Positions 1 to 8,898 of a DNA stretch of 64,000 nt are shown here, piece by piece (the first letter of the stretch is position 1; every line of letters begins with the position of its first letter). The notes beneath the pieces are model-generated. The model was given only the letters and a program-made list of their open reading frames with translations, was not told the DNA's origin and searched no databases. Source of the DNA: UBA2942 sp045127535. Lineage in GTDB: Bacteria > Bacillota > Clostridia > Lachnospirales > Lachnospiraceae. The position numbers and the translations under genes were made by a program. The stretch spans positions 1-64,000 of the forward strand of contig JBGVQN010000006.1 of NCBI GenBank assembly GCA_045127535.1. The letters are read 5' to 3'.

Positions 1-48
1 TTGGCAAATTGGAAGCTGTTTCTGCTTAGTATTCGAGTATAGAAAGCA

Positions 49-1290
49 TCAGTTCATAAGCTCCGCAAAATATTCTACCGGGATGTATCCCCGGACGGAA
101 ATGCCTTCTTCTGTATAGTTTTCCTCTAACAGCTGACCGTACTTGCGCAAAAGCTGGATCTTGCCGGCTTTATCATAGGGGAATACTTTTTCTACGTAAA
201 GTTTTCTGCTGCGCAGGATCTGACTGAGCAGGGAATCTAATGCTTCTAATCCTTCCCCAGTGCGGGCAGAAATAGGAAGGCAGTGGTCGGCTTTGAAGTC
301 TTTCTGGATGACAGAAGCTTTCAGCTTGTCCTGTTTGTTAAAGAGAGTGATGTAAATTTTGTCCTGTACCCCTAATGAGCGCAGGGTCTCATATACCACG
401 TGCATATGCATGTCCATCATTGGGTCTGAGGCATCTACTACGTGGAGGATGATGTCTGCATATTTGGCTTCCTCTAAGGTACTGCGGAAAGCATCTACCA
501 GATGATGGGGAAGCTTATTGATAAAGCCTACTGTATCGGTCAGAAGGATCTTGTCTCCTTCTGCCAGTTCCAGCAATCTGGTGGTTGGGTCTAAGGTTGC
601 AAACAGCTGATCCTGTTCTAATACACCTGCTCCTGTTAAGCGGTTTAAGAGGGTGGATTTGCCTGCATTGGTGTAGCCTACGATGGCGGCTACGGTCATG
701 CCTGCATTGGAGCGCTGCTTTCTGGCAACATCCCGATGCTGCTTTACCTGCTCTAATTCGGCTTTTAACTGGCTGATGCGCTGATGGATCAGTCGTCTGT
801 CCATCTCTAACTTTTTCTCACCAGGGCCTCTGGTTCCAATACCGCCGCCTAATCGTGAGAGAGAGTTGCGTAAGCCCACCAGTCTGGTAGCACGGTAGCG
901 CAGCTGTGCCAGCTCTACCTGGATCTTACCTTCACTGGTGACTGCATGGGCAGCAAAGATGTCCAGGATCACCAGAGTACGATCCATGACCTTTAACTCC
1001 AGGAAATCTTCCAGGTTGCGCATCTGTGCAGGAGTAAGCTCATCATCACAGACAATGCCAGTGGCACCAAGTTCCAGTGCCAGTTCTTTTAATTCTGCAA
1101 TCTTGCCAGTTCCCAGATAAGCCTGTGACTGGGCATGGTCTAACTTCTGCACCAGACGACCTACTGTGACAGCTCCAGCAGTGGATACCAGTTCCTCTAA
1201 TTCGTCCAGGGACTGCTCCGTAGCGGCTTCCTCTGCAGTGCATACTGCCACTAAGATGACCCGTTCTTTTACTTCTTCTATTTCTATCAT
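49..1290 (-). CDS. hflX: GTPase HflX, ribosome-rescue/splitting factor
   Basis: 413 aa. HflX is a TRAFAC-class GTPase that binds the 50S subunit and splits stalled ribosomes under stress. An N-terminal HflX domain (about residues 1-190) carries the glycine-rich GGGIGTRGPGE stretch. The G domain follows with P-loop GYTNAGKST (near 205), the switch II/G3 motif DTVGF, and NKQDK in G4. Length is typical of the family. The start is ATG at 1290, with GAGGTAAAGT just upstream. It is the last complete gene at the left edge; the TPR lipoprotein gene lies 74 bp upstream on the same strand. Identification is secure from the motifs; the exact role in this organism is inferred from the family. Confidence 0.95.
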   Translation of the reverse strand: MIEIEEVKERVILVAVCTAEEAATEQSLDELEELVSTAGAVTVGRLVQKLDHAQSQAYLGTGKIAELKELALELGATGIVCDDELTPAQMRNLEDFLELKVMDRTLVILDIFAAHAVTSEGKIQVELAQLRYRATRLVGLRNSLSRLGGGIGTRGPGEKKLEMDRRLIHQRISQLKAELEQVKQHRDVARKQRSNAGMTVAAIVGYTNAGKSTLLNRLTGAGVLEQDQLFATLDPTTRLLELAEGDKILLTDTVGFINKLPHHLVDAFRSTLEEAKYADIILHVVDASDPMMDMHMHVVYETLRSLGVQDKIYITLFNKQDKLKASVIQKDFKADHCLPISARTGEGLEALDSLLSQILRSRKLYVEKVFPYDKAGKIQLLRKYGQLLEENYTEEGISVRGYIPVEYFAELMN

Positions 1291-1364
1291 ACTTTACCTC
1301 ATTTTTGTATACTTTTCGCGTATATCGGGTTTATGGTAAGCTGCAGGCATCCTTTTTCCCTTAC

Positions 1365-2552
1365 TCAACGGTTTTTCAGATAAGCTAGTTTTCTGGCTTC
1401 TTCTTCCCCCATAGGGAACTTCTTTTCATAGGTCAGCAGCACCTGATATGCCTTTTCGTATTCTTTCTGTCTTTCATACATCACTGCCTGATTCCATAGA
1501 ATATAAGGCTCCATGGTATTATCTTTGTCCAGTGCCAGTGCCTGCTCAAACAGAATTTCCGCTTCCGTATATTCCCCAAGCATCACCAGACAGGCACCTA
1601 GTTGATTGTAGCTTTCTGCAGTCTGGTATGTCTCCTGCTGCATGAGCGTTTCATATATTTCTTTGGCAGCTTCATAATTCCCCTGCTTTTCAGCACATTT
1701 GGCAATATAATAATCCGCATCTGTCAGTCCCTGGTCAGACGCTTCTGCAAACAGTTCCTTGGCTGCATCATATTCCCCTAACGTATAAAACAGCTTTCCC
1801 CTCTGGAAGATCTCCTGGAGGCTGTCTGCAGTCAGCGTTTTTGCCTGCTCTACGTAAGTCTGCGCCTCAGCAGTATACCCATACTGGGTCAGTGTCTCAT
1901 AAATCATTTCATAAATCTCATATACCTGGCTGGATTCCTCCTGATTCTCTGCCGCAGCAGCAGCTACAGCACTGTCAAAATCCTCTAAAGTATACTGGAG
2001 ATAGCTTTCCCCGCCTTTTAAATATAATATACCCCGGCGCAGATAATTTTCACTGGTTTCTACATTTAACTGAATGAGGGTGGTATAAGTCTCTACTGCA
2101 CCATTATAATCCTTCATCATAATCTGAGCGGTGGCTTTATGGGCAAGAATGTCATAATCAATTTTTCCCACTGCTGTTCCTGTCAAAGCCACTGCCTGGT
2201 CAAATTCAGAAATGGCAGACTCATAGTTTTCCATATTCATATAAAGAATCCCCAGACCTCTGTGCGCCTGCATGGTATCCTCCATCTGCAATGCTTTTTG
2301 AAAATCTGCCTCTGCAGCCTCATATTGTTTCAGCATTAGATACGTCATACCACGATTGGTATAATACCCACTGTTCTGTCCATCCTGGGTAATGGCCTGG
2401 TTGAATTTTACCAATGCTTTGTCGTATTTTTCTTCTTCATATAAGATCACTCCCTGCTCATTGCTCTGAGCGGCATTCTGCCCGCATCCAGAGGCAGTCA
2501 GAAGGAGTGCCATCATAACCAGCCCCAAAAGCCTGCATCGTCTCTGCTTCAT
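1365..2552 (-). CDS. TPR-repeat lipoprotein
   Basis: 395 aa. I start it at the ATG at 2552 (MKQRRC...), because AGGTGGG lies just upstream and the N-terminus is then a clean type II signal peptide: basic residues, a hydrophobic stretch, and lipobox TASGC. The rest is a chain of tetratricopeptide repeats (for example the NRGMTYLMLKQYEAAEADFQKAL type), so it is probably a surface-anchored protein-interaction scaffold. No catalytic motif is visible. An in-frame upstream extension reads back into a terminator and is rejected. It lies downstream of the small membrane protein gene and that gene's terminator. Partner and function are unknown. Confidence 0.85.
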   Translation of the reverse strand: MKQRRCRLLGLVMMALLLTASGCGQNAAQSNEQGVILYEEEKYDKALVKFNQAITQDGQNSGYYTNRGMTYLMLKQYEAAEADFQKALQMEDTMQAHRGLGILYMNMENYESAISEFDQAVALTGTAVGKIDYDILAHKATAQIMMKDYNGAVETYTTLIQLNVETSENYLRRGILYLKGGESYLQYTLEDFDSAVAAAAAENQEESSQVYEIYEMIYETLTQYGYTAEAQTYVEQAKTLTADSLQEIFQRGKLFYTLGEYDAAKELFAEASDQGLTDADYYIAKCAEKQGNYEAAKEIYETLMQQETYQTAESYNQLGACLVMLGEYTEAEILFEQALALDKDNTMEPYILWNQAVMYERQKEYEKAYQVLLTYEKKFPMGEEEARKLAYLKNR

Positions 2553-2612
2553 CTGTTTCCCACCTTTAATTCTGTATCTGTCCTCTATTGTAAGATAAAC
2601 AGGGCGGAATGT

Positions 2613-2651
2613 CAAAAACAATAGAAAGCCCGCTGACGTGCTTTCTATTGT
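2613..2651 (-). terminator. Rho-independent terminator after the small membrane protein gene
   Basis: Read on the minus strand, two 12-bp complementary arms (2640-2651 and 2618-2629) flank a 10-base loop and are followed by TTTTT. It sits just 3' of the gene ending at 2662. Confidence 0.8.
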
Positions 2652-2661
2652 CATACACAAA

Positions 2662-2859
2662 TTATTCTTCCGTTTCTTCTCCTTCTTCGTCTGTATCCTC
2701 AGGCAGATTTTGTACTGAATGGGCTTTTATTTTCTTCACCAGCTTATAAATTGCAATTCCCGCTGCCACAGGCAGTGCAAATCCACATGCGATCAGCAAT
2801 ACCAATCCTACAGAAGACTTTTCCTTATTTGATTCATTTTTTAATTCAATTTTCTTCAT
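2662..2859 (-). CDS. Small single-pass membrane protein of unknown function
   Basis: 65 aa from the ATG at 2859, chosen because AAGGAGTGGAACAG precedes it. It has a lysine-rich N-terminus, one transmembrane segment (about residues 15-35, VGLVLLIACGFALPVAAGIA), a basic KLVKKIKAH stretch, and a very acidic tail ending EEGEETEE. No family is recognised. Charge distribution suggests an N-out/C-in orientation, which is inference. It is followed by a strong terminator, so it is probably transcribed alone. Confidence 0.6.
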   Translation of the reverse strand: MKKIELKNESNKEKSSVGLVLLIACGFALPVAAGIAIYKLVKKIKAHSVQNLPEDTDEEGEETEE

Positions 2860-3168
2860 CTGTTCCACTCCTTTTTCTCCTGGCTGTACAGCTCCAGGTC
2901 TCATTATGCATATTCTGCATCAGTGTATTTTTGCCTTAACTGCCCTGCCAGATATGGTTTCAAAAATAGTATATGCTTCCAATATTTATTTTACCATTTC
3001 AGGCAATTTTTGCAATATACGGCAGTTCTTTTCTATATCATGTCTGTATGTTTTTTTGCCGGAACGCAGACACTACTTGCAGGAAATACAGCCTGTGTCT
3101 GCCAAGCTTCACAATTCATTATCGTTTGCAAGAAAATCTCTCCAGAGATTTTTGGAAAGGAATTTGTT

Positions 3169-4329
3169 ATGAATGTTTCTGAAAAAGCCCTGCAGCTGCA
3201 CCGGGAATGGAAGGGCAAACTGTCCATTGTCCCGAAAATGTCATTAGACCGCAAAGAAACCCTGTCCCTTGCCTACACACCAGGTGTAGCAGCTCCCTGT
3301 CTGGCCATTCAGGCAGATCCTGCCCAAAGCTTTGCACTGACCGGGCGTGGCAACTGTGTGGCAGTGATCACTGACGGTTCTGCTGTACTGGGACTTGGAG
3401 ATATTGGCCCGGAGGCTGCCATGCCGGTAATGGAGGGCAAATGCGCCCTGTTTAAAGCCTTTGGAGGAATTGATGCATTTCCTCTGTGCATCCGTTCTCA
3501 GGATACAGAAGAAATCGTCAAAACCATTTCCCTGCTGGCAGGCAGCTTTGGAGGCATCAACCTGGAGGATATCTCTGCCCCCAGATGCTTTCAGATCGAA
3601 GCCCGCTTAAAAGAATGCTGTGACATTCCTGTATTTCATGATGACCAGCATGGCACAGCCATTGTTACACTGGCTGCCCTCCAGAATGCCCTGACCCTCA
3701 CCCACCGCAGACTGGAGGACGTAAAGATCGTCATAAGCGGTGCAGGCGCTGCAGGCACAGCCATTGCAGAGCTTTTGCTGGCAGCAGGCGCAAAAAATCT
3801 GATCGTCTGTGACCGGAAAGGCGCTCTGGCTCCCCAGCGTCACGATTTAAATCCTGCCAAAAAGAAACTGGCTTCCCTGACCAATCCTAACAAGGAATCC
3901 GGCTCGCTGGCTGACGTGCTGACCAATGCCCATGTATTTATTGGAGTTTCTGCTCCCGGCCTCCTGACCGGTGACATGATCCGGGCGATGGCTCCCTCTC
4001 CTATTATATTTGCCTGTGCCAACCCGGAGCCTGAGATCCTGCCCCCTGTAGCGCTGGCAGCAGGCGCTGCAGTAGCCGCTACCGGACGCAGCGATTTTCC
4101 AAACCAGGTCAACAACCTGCTGGCCTTTCCCGGCATCTTCCGAGGTGCTTTGGATGCAAAAGCCAAAGCCATCACCCAGGAAATGTGCCTGGCTGCAGCC
4201 TCTGCCATCGCCCACAGCATTCCACCCCATCAGCTGACCCCTGATCACATCATCCCAGATGCCACAGATCTGGAAGTCCACAAAAAAGTGGCACGAGCAG
4301 TCTGCCAAACTGCCCGTGAAACAAAATAG
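3169..4329 (+). CDS. Malic enzyme (malate dehydrogenase, decarboxylating), short bacterial form
   Basis: 386 aa. Catalyses oxidative decarboxylation of malate to pyruvate and CO2 with NAD(P)+. Visible signatures: SLAYTPGVAAPC near the N-terminus, TDGSAVLGLGDIGPEAAMPVMEGK covering catalytic and metal-binding residues (split here as TDGSAVLGLGDIGP and EAAMPVMEGK), FHDDQHGTA, and a Rossmann GAGAAG at about residue 190 followed by an acidic CDRKG. The start is the ATG at 3169 after GGAAAGG; longer upstream in-frame sequence has no coding character. Length matches the ~390-aa bacterial class rather than the larger MaeA/MaeB forms. Cofactor preference cannot be read with certainty. A palindromic element lies downstream. 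Confidence 0.93.
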   Translation: MNVSEKALQLHREWKGKLSIVPKMSLDRKETLSLAYTPGVAAPCLAIQADPAQSFALTGRGNCVAVITDGSAVLGLGDIGPEAAMPVMEGKCALFKAFGGIDAFPLCIRSQDTEEIVKTISLLAGSFGGINLEDISAPRCFQIEARLKECCDIPVFHDDQHGTAIVTLAALQNALTLTHRRLEDVKIVISGAGAAGTAIAELLLAAGAKNLIVCDRKGALAPQRHDLNPAKKKLASLTNPNKESGSLADVLTNAHVFIGVSAPGLLTGDMIRAMAPSPIIFACANPEPEILPPVALAAGAAVAATGRSDFPNQVNNLLAFPGIFRGALDAKAKAITQEMCLAAASAIAHSIPPHQLTPDHIIPDATDLEVHKKVARAVCQTARETK

Positions 4330-4427
4330 TCCATTTGTTTTCCCAGGGTTCCATGATATACTGATGTTATCTATTATACTGAAGCAATATGGTGAATCCT
4401 GCTGTACCGCCTGCAAACTAGACTTCA

Positions 4428-4464
4428 CAAAGCGTTCGGTAATATGGTGTTTCGCAATCGCCTA
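4428..4464. repeat. Solo end of the palindromic repeat family (relic)
   Basis: The stretch from CAAAGCGTTCGG to TTTCGCAATCGCCTA closely matches the right-hand end of the full copy at 52222-52447 and, reversed, its left end (TAGGC-ATTGCGAAAC). Nothing of the central core is next to it, so it is a leftover or heavily deleted copy directly abutting the full element that starts near 4475. Confidence 0.55.
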
Positions 4465-4689
4465 ACAGGATTCATTGACATTTGCGAAACTGATTTTTCT
4501 GCATTTCTGAGCAATATATTTTTGATGAAAAGCCGTAGGAAAACGCCGGTACTTTGAAAAATTTGCTGAAAGCGGATTTTTCATTAGTACCGCTGCGTTT
4601 GACTCAGAGCGCAAGCGTGCTTTTCATGAAAATATATTGCTCAGGGATGCAGAAAAATCAGTTTCGCAAATATCTAATAACAGGATTCA
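4463..4689. repeat. Palindromic mobile-like element, copy 1, with 12-bp flanking direct repeats
   Basis: The 12-bp direct repeat TAACAGGATTCA at 4463-4474 and 4678-4689 flanks a 203-bp inverted repeat (4475-4677). The outer ~58-bp arms are nearly perfectly complementary. The core shared with the other copies is AAACGCCGGTACTTT (4541-4555) and ATTAGTACCGCTGCGTTT (4583-4600). Between these lies a copy-specific inner hairpin (GAAAAAT with ATTTTTC). It fills the gap between malic enzyme and the MBL hydrolase and ends 20 bp before the hydrolase start, so its transcript would carry the fold in the 5' UTR. No transposase is encoded. Confidence 0.8.
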
Positions 4690-4708
4690 CCTTGAAAGGA
4701 GCTTACAT

Positions 4709-5620
4709 ATGGAAAGTAAATTTTTTGCTGCCACTAAATTGACTGAGTATATTACTGCAATTGACGGTATGGGCACAGAACGTGCCTTTTTGATCGAAGG
4801 CTCAGAACGTGCGCTGCTCATTGACGGCCTTACAGGCATTGGTTCCCTGAAAAGCTTTGTCCGGGAGCTGACAGACCTGCCTGTATCTCTGACCCTGACC
4901 CATGGACACATTGACCATGCAGGAGCAGTTTACGAATACAAGGAGTGCTTTATGCATCCTGACGACATTGCTTTGATGTACACACCCCAGCACTCTGCCA
5001 TTCAGAATCGCTATGACTTTGTGGCATCTGCCAACCGTCACGCAGTAAAGCAGTACATGCCCAAGCTGGAGGATGTGATCCCTCCCTGCCCGGTGAAAAC
5101 CTATCCAATTTATGACGGAGACATCTTTGACCTGGGAGGCGTCACCATCCGTGCCATCCATGTGCCGGGACATACCAGCGGCTCCATTGTATACTTAGAC
5201 CCTGCCAGCCGTATCCTTTTTTCTGGAGATGCCTGCAACGGCAACACCCTGCTGTGCTTAGACGGCTCCACTACCATCCAGGAATATTATCAAAGCCTGC
5301 AGCATTTCAAAACCTGGCAGCCGGCCTTTGATGTCATGTACGGTGGACACGACCCTCGCCCCATCCCTAACACCATTATCGACGACGCCCTGCAGCTTTG
5401 CCAGGAGATCATGGCCCGCACCGATGAAAAAATCTCTACCGCTTTTCGGGGCGATCCAGCCTACCTGGGTCTGCAACGGGGTGCCAACGGTCTGCCTCTC
5501 CGGGGCGGGTATGCAAACATCATGTACAAAGAATCCATGATCTTCCAAAGACCAGACCAGGCCATCCAGGGGCAGCCTCATACCTGGCGTAATCAGGTAC
5601 TAAAGCCCAATGAGCTTTAA
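4709..5620 (+). CDS. MBL-fold (metallo-beta-lactamase superfamily) hydrolase
   Basis: 303 aa from the ATG at 4709 (GAAAGGAG upstream). The zinc-binding HxHxDH motif is present as THGHIDHAG (about residue 70), followed by HVPGHTSGS, SGDACNG and GGHDPRP, the remaining metal ligands of this fold. The superfamily includes glyoxalase II-like thioesterases, lactonases and RNases; nothing here fixes the substrate. The start directly follows a palindromic repeat element. An upstream in-frame extension would be translated from the repeat and is rejected. Cytoplasmic; no signal peptide. Confidence 0.85.
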   Translation: MESKFFAATKLTEYITAIDGMGTERAFLIEGSERALLIDGLTGIGSLKSFVRELTDLPVSLTLTHGHIDHAGAVYEYKECFMHPDDIALMYTPQHSAIQNRYDFVASANRHAVKQYMPKLEDVIPPCPVKTYPIYDGDIFDLGGVTIRAIHVPGHTSGSIVYLDPASRILFSGDACNGNTLLCLDGSTTIQEYYQSLQHFKTWQPAFDVMYGGHDPRPIPNTIIDDALQLCQEIMARTDEKISTAFRGDPAYLGLQRGANGLPLRGGYANIMYKESMIFQRPDQAIQGQPHTWRNQVLKPNEL

Positions 5621-5649
5621 ATCATTCTGCAATTGTTACAGTAAAATGA

Positions 5650-5674
5650 ATACCACCGGCTGAGCCGGTGGTAT
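5650..5674 (+). terminator. Terminator after the MBL hydrolase
   Basis: An 11-bp perfect stem (ATACCACCGGC / GCCGGTGGTAT) with a TGA loop is followed by TTGCTTTA. The T tract is weak but the stem is very stable and lies 30 bp after the stop codon. Confidence 0.65.
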
Positions 5675-5783
5675 TTGCTTTACTGTCATACAAAAAATAG
5701 TGAAAAAGCCCAAATTGCTCTATGCCAATCCACACGCATTTCATAAGATGTGCCGCTCCTGAGAACAAGCCCACCTGCACTGA

Positions 5784-5968
5784 TTACTTCATAACTTTAT
5801 CCAATAAGGACTGGTAACTGTCAACCACATCGTAAATGACATTGCAATTGCTGATTGCTTTGAAATGTTCTTTGGCACAATGAATCTTGGATTCTTCAAT
5901 TAGACGAAGTTGCATAGAGTTCATAGACCCCTTTGTTTCTGCCACGAAATAAATGTGCTTGACCTGAA
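5784..5968 (-). pseudogene. 3' fragment of a type III restriction endonuclease (Res subunit)
   Basis: Reading the minus strand from about 5968 to the TAA at 5786-5784 gives about 60 codons that include YFVAETKGSMNSMQLR, IEESKIHCAKEHF and YDVVDSYQSLL. This is the conserved extreme C-terminus of type III restriction Res subunits (DEAD/DEAH helicase-nucleases). Upstream the frame runs immediately into a stop at the left end of the IS1380-type element, so more than 90% of the gene is missing. It is a scar, not a functional enzyme. The AAA ATPase fragment on the other side of the IS is on the same strand and probably came from the same defence operon. Confidence 0.8.
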
Positions 5969-7612
5969 TTATTCACCCTCATATGGTGAAAATAGCTCAA
6001 TGCCACATAGTTACTGTATTTTAACTGAATATTGCATTTCACCCAACAAGTGATAAAGAAAAAGACCTCTTTCTGTGGTAAAATAAAGGTGTCAAATCAA
6101 TAAAATACCTAACTAGAAAGGGTCTCTATGGATATTTTAAACACCTTTACACTTAAAAGCAATAGAAAAATTAAAATAAATTTTAACGGAGGCGATCTGT
6201 CCTCCGATGCAGGTCTGCTTCTCATAAAAGAATTCGCCTGCAAGCTTGGTTTTGTAAAGCTTTTAAAGTCTGTATTCAAAACCAACGACAGTGCCCGCTT
6301 TCGTTATCACAAAGATGACGAGAACCTGTGGCAGATGATCTACCAGATCCTTGGTGCCTACTTTGAAGATGACTGCGCAGATGAGCTTACCAATGATCCT
6401 GTACTGACAGCCATCCTTGATAAAAAGGCACTTGCTTCACAACCTACACTGTCCCGTTTTTTCAACCGGATGGATGAAACCACGCTGGAACAGTTTTATG
6501 ACCTTATGCGCAGGTTCCGTAAGGTTGTGTACGGCATAAAGAAACCACAGCTTCTGTTGCTGGATCTGGATTCTACCCTTCTTAATACCTATGGGCATCA
6601 GGCAGGGGAGGGGTTTAACTTCCATTATCAAAATCATGGCTACCATCCCCTTGTCTGCTATGATGGAATAACCGGAGATTTATTAAAAATAGAACTGCGC
6701 AATGGTACCGATTACTCCTCTACCGGTGTTGTAAATTTCCTGCAGCCACTTCTGGATGAGTTCGGAACCGATTATCCGGATATTCCTTTACTGCTCAGAG
6801 GTGACAGTGGTTTTACCAAACCGGAGCTCTATGAGCAGTGCGAAACAAACGGAGTATCCTATGTGATCCGCCTGAAAGAGAATCATCTTCTGCGGGAGCT
6901 GGCCTCAGATATTGAAGAACGTCTGAACGAGGCAACAAAAAAGGATCTGGTATCTTACGCTGTCTGCTATGGGGAATTCATGTACCAGGCAGGTTCATGG
7001 AAGTATCCACGCCGTGTTGTATGCAAAGTCGAAAAACCAACTGGCCAATTGATCCACATGTATACATTTGTTGTTACGAACATGGATTCAGTGCCTGAGG
7101 AACTGATTAGGTTCTACTGCAAGCGTGGTTCCATGGAGAACTTTATTAAAGAAAGCAAAAACGGATTTGATTTTGCCGCGGTAAGCAGTTCCTCAAAGAT
7201 CGTCAATGCCAACCGCCTACAGGTACATGCTCTGGCATACAACATATTTAACTGGTTTAAACGACTGGTATTGCCTGCAAAGATGCGGAAGCAGCAGATT
7301 GATACCATTCGCCTGAAACTGCTGAAGATTGCCGCAAAGGTTGTTCGTTCAGCAAGGTATCTGGTATTCAAGCTTTGCAGCAGCTGCCCTTATAAGGATG
7401 AATTCCATGAAACGTTGGAAAACATCTGTCGATTGCAGCCAAAGCTGGAATAAGCAACATCAATGAACTTTGACAGTAAAAGAAGCAGGCGTTTAATTTA
7501 CGGGGATACTATACCCTTTTTTAGGTATTTTTTCTTTCGCTGACTTTGCTTGCTGGTTCAAAATACAAGAAATCGAATTATCATGTGGGAATTAAAACCT
7601 CATGAATAACTC
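5966..7612 (+). mobile_element. IS1380-family insertion sequence, about 1.65 kb
   Basis: The transposase gene is flanked by short imperfect terminal inverted repeats: GAATTATTCA at 5966-5975 and, reversed, GAGTTATTCA at 7612-7603 (9/10). Size fits the IS1380 family. The two flanks belong to different genes (Res 3' end on the left, ATPase 5' end on the right), and the bases just outside (ACCT versus GGGA) do not form a target duplication. Both facts point to an IS-mediated deletion or recombination after insertion. The exact ends are my best estimate because the repeats are short. Confidence 0.7.
6128..7453 (+). CDS. IS1380-family transposase (DDE)
   Basis: 441 aa, full length for the family. 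N-terminal DILNTF...LSSDAGLLLIKEF is the standard IS1380 opening. Catalytic core elements include LLDLDSTLLNTYG (first Asp region), LLRGDSGFTKPELYE (second Asp) and a later Glu in RGSMENFIKESKNGFDF. No frameshift or internal stop, so it may still be active. The start is ATG at 6128 after AGAAAGGG. Expressed on the plus strand, opposite to both flanking gene fragments. Confidence 0.92.
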   Translation: MDILNTFTLKSNRKIKINFNGGDLSSDAGLLLIKEFACKLGFVKLLKSVFKTNDSARFRYHKDDENLWQMIYQILGAYFEDDCADELTNDPVLTAILDKKALASQPTLSRFFNRMDETTLEQFYDLMRRFRKVVYGIKKPQLLLLDLDSTLLNTYGHQAGEGFNFHYQNHGYHPLVCYDGITGDLLKIELRNGTDYSSTGVVNFLQPLLDEFGTDYPDIPLLLRGDSGFTKPELYEQCETNGVSYVIRLKENHLLRELASDIEERLNEATKKDLVSYAVCYGEFMYQAGSWKYPRRVVCKVEKPTGQLIHMYTFVVTNMDSVPEELIRFYCKRGSMENFIKESKNGFDFAAVSSSSKIVNANRLQVHALAYNIFNWFKRLVLPAKMRKQQIDTIRLKLLKIAAKVVRSARYLVFKLCSSCPYKDEFHETLENICRLQPKLE

Positions 7613-7846
7613 GGGATTATAGCTTGGAAGCAGCTTCTGTTTTTCTGTCAAATGGGTGATGATATCAAAAATAGCCAATCCCAGATTGGATTTTCCACTA
7701 CTGTTGATGCCATAGATGATACCCTTTGTCACACAGCCATTTTCAATAATTTCGGAGTTAAAGTTATAATTATTTGGCAAGCCTATATCAAATGTGATTT
7801 TTTTCTGAAAGCCTTTGAAGTTTTTTACGCTGAATTTCTTTAACAT
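7592..7846 (-). pseudogene. 5' fragment of an AAA-family ATPase (RloA/OLD-like), truncated by the IS
   Basis: 84 codons from the ATG at 7846 (GGAAAGGTG upstream). MLKKFSVKNFKGF is the usual N-terminus of SMC/OLD-like defence ATPases, and GINSSGKSN is an intact Walker A. After HLTEKQKL the frame enters the IS end (last residues LFMRF are IS-encoded) and stops, so Walker B, signature and nuclease parts are gone. Such ATPases are often encoded between mod and res in type III restriction operons; here a Res 3' end lies just beyond the IS. It retains its own promoter and RBS, so a short peptide could still be made, but no activity is expected. Confidence 0.75.
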
Positions 7847-7866
7847 AACAATCACCTTTCCTGCCT

Positions 7867-7896
7867 TTTTCTTTATTATATTATTATCTGCAAAAA
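7867..7896 (-). promoter_or_regulatory. Putative sigma-A promoter of the truncated ATPase gene
   Basis: On the minus strand TTGAAT and TATAAT are separated by 17 bases in a very AT-rich stretch shortly upstream of the ATPase start. A second TTGACA lies further upstream without an obvious partner. Confidence 0.5.
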
Positions 7897-8004
7897 AATT
7901 CAACTTATTCCGTATTTTTTTTACGGATAAATTGTTGGTATCGCTTTTCGGTAGTGTCAAGATTTCTTTTTTCAACAAAAGAATATAAGCTGTATAGTCA
8001 TCCG

Positions 8005-8898
8005 TCAGGCATTATATGTCAGTATCCTCTCCTTTCTCTCCGCCCACATCACCAATACCACCCCCGCTGTCAAAAGCAACAAATCAACTCCTATGTTGCA
8101 GATCATATATCCATGCTCTATCCCCGTTAAAATCCCATACTTCTCAAAAACATTCTGCAAAGTCAGCAGATTATTTCTATAATAATATGAATAGGTGGTG
8201 CTATGCATCAAACCACTGTAGAAAACTGAGGATATCGCTACAAGAGAATGCCAGATCGTAACAGGGATCAGACTGCCCGCATATAAGGTAAGACCTGCTG
8301 CCAGCATTCCAAAACAAAAGGTATAACAGACCTGATTTAAATTTCCCAAAAAGTGCGACAGTGTAATGCTCCCGGAAGTGATGATTTCACGAATGCTCCA
8401 TGTAAAATGCATACAGCCAAATACCAGAGAGCTGACCAACGCCCCTTTCATATAATGCCCCTGCTCTCCCTGCCACTTTTCACACAGCAGAGGAAGCATG
8501 ATTCCGCGTACACCAAATTCTTCCATCATACTCACAGCTGTTTTGGCAAGGATGATACTGATCACCACAGACCAGTAGACCTTGAACTGACCTGCCTGCA
8601 CCAGAGTCATTGGCAGCAGATTTCCAATTACAAATAATATAGTGGGGATCCCAAACAGAATACCAAGCAGCACCTTTTTCCCTTTTGCCTTTTTTACATA
8701 CCCCCACCGGAGCATCAGTATAAATGCAAACGCTGCTATCATATACTTGCATATAGCTTCTATAGCATAAGATTCTGTCAGATTTGTCCCATACTGCTGA
8801 CAAAATGCTGTGATAAAATTGCTGGCCAATGCCAGGAGGCACATCATTAGAATGAATAACAAAATATGTTTTTTACAAAACGCTTTCATATAGATCAT
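8005..8898 (-). CDS. CPBP-family intramembrane (CAAX-like) protease
   Basis: About 297 aa, multi-pass membrane protein. The diagnostic Abi/CPBP elements are present: SMMEEFGVRGIMLPLL (EExxxR), FGCMHF and WHSLVA, with helices before and after each. These glutamyl intramembrane proteases occur in bacteriocin immunity and membrane-protein turnover; the substrate here is unknown. The start is uncertain: ATG at 8898 or 8889 both give MKAFCKKH followed by a hydrophobic helix, but neither has a strong RBS. A longer in-frame start at 8970 adds a basic stretch without family resemblance. It directly follows the truncated defence locus. Confidence 0.75.
   Translation of the reverse strand: MIYMKAFCKKHILLFILMMCLLALASNFITAFCQQYGTNLTESYAIEAICKYMIAAFAFILMLRWGYVKKAKGKKVLLGILFGIPTILFVIGNLLPMTLVQAGQFKVYWSVVISIILAKTAVSMMEEFGVRGIMLPLLCEKWQGEQGHYMKGALVSSLVFGCMHFTWSIREIITSGSITLSHFLGNLNQVCYTFCFGMLAAGLTLYAGSLIPVTIWHSLVAISSVFYSGLMHSTTYSYYYRNNLLTLQNVFEKYGILTGIEHGYMICNIGVDLLLLTAGVVLVMWAERKERILTYNA

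Noticed and set aside
5621..6127. Intact restriction-modification system next to the IS
   Set aside because: Only the last ~60 codons of Res remain and no methyltransferase (mod) gene is present.
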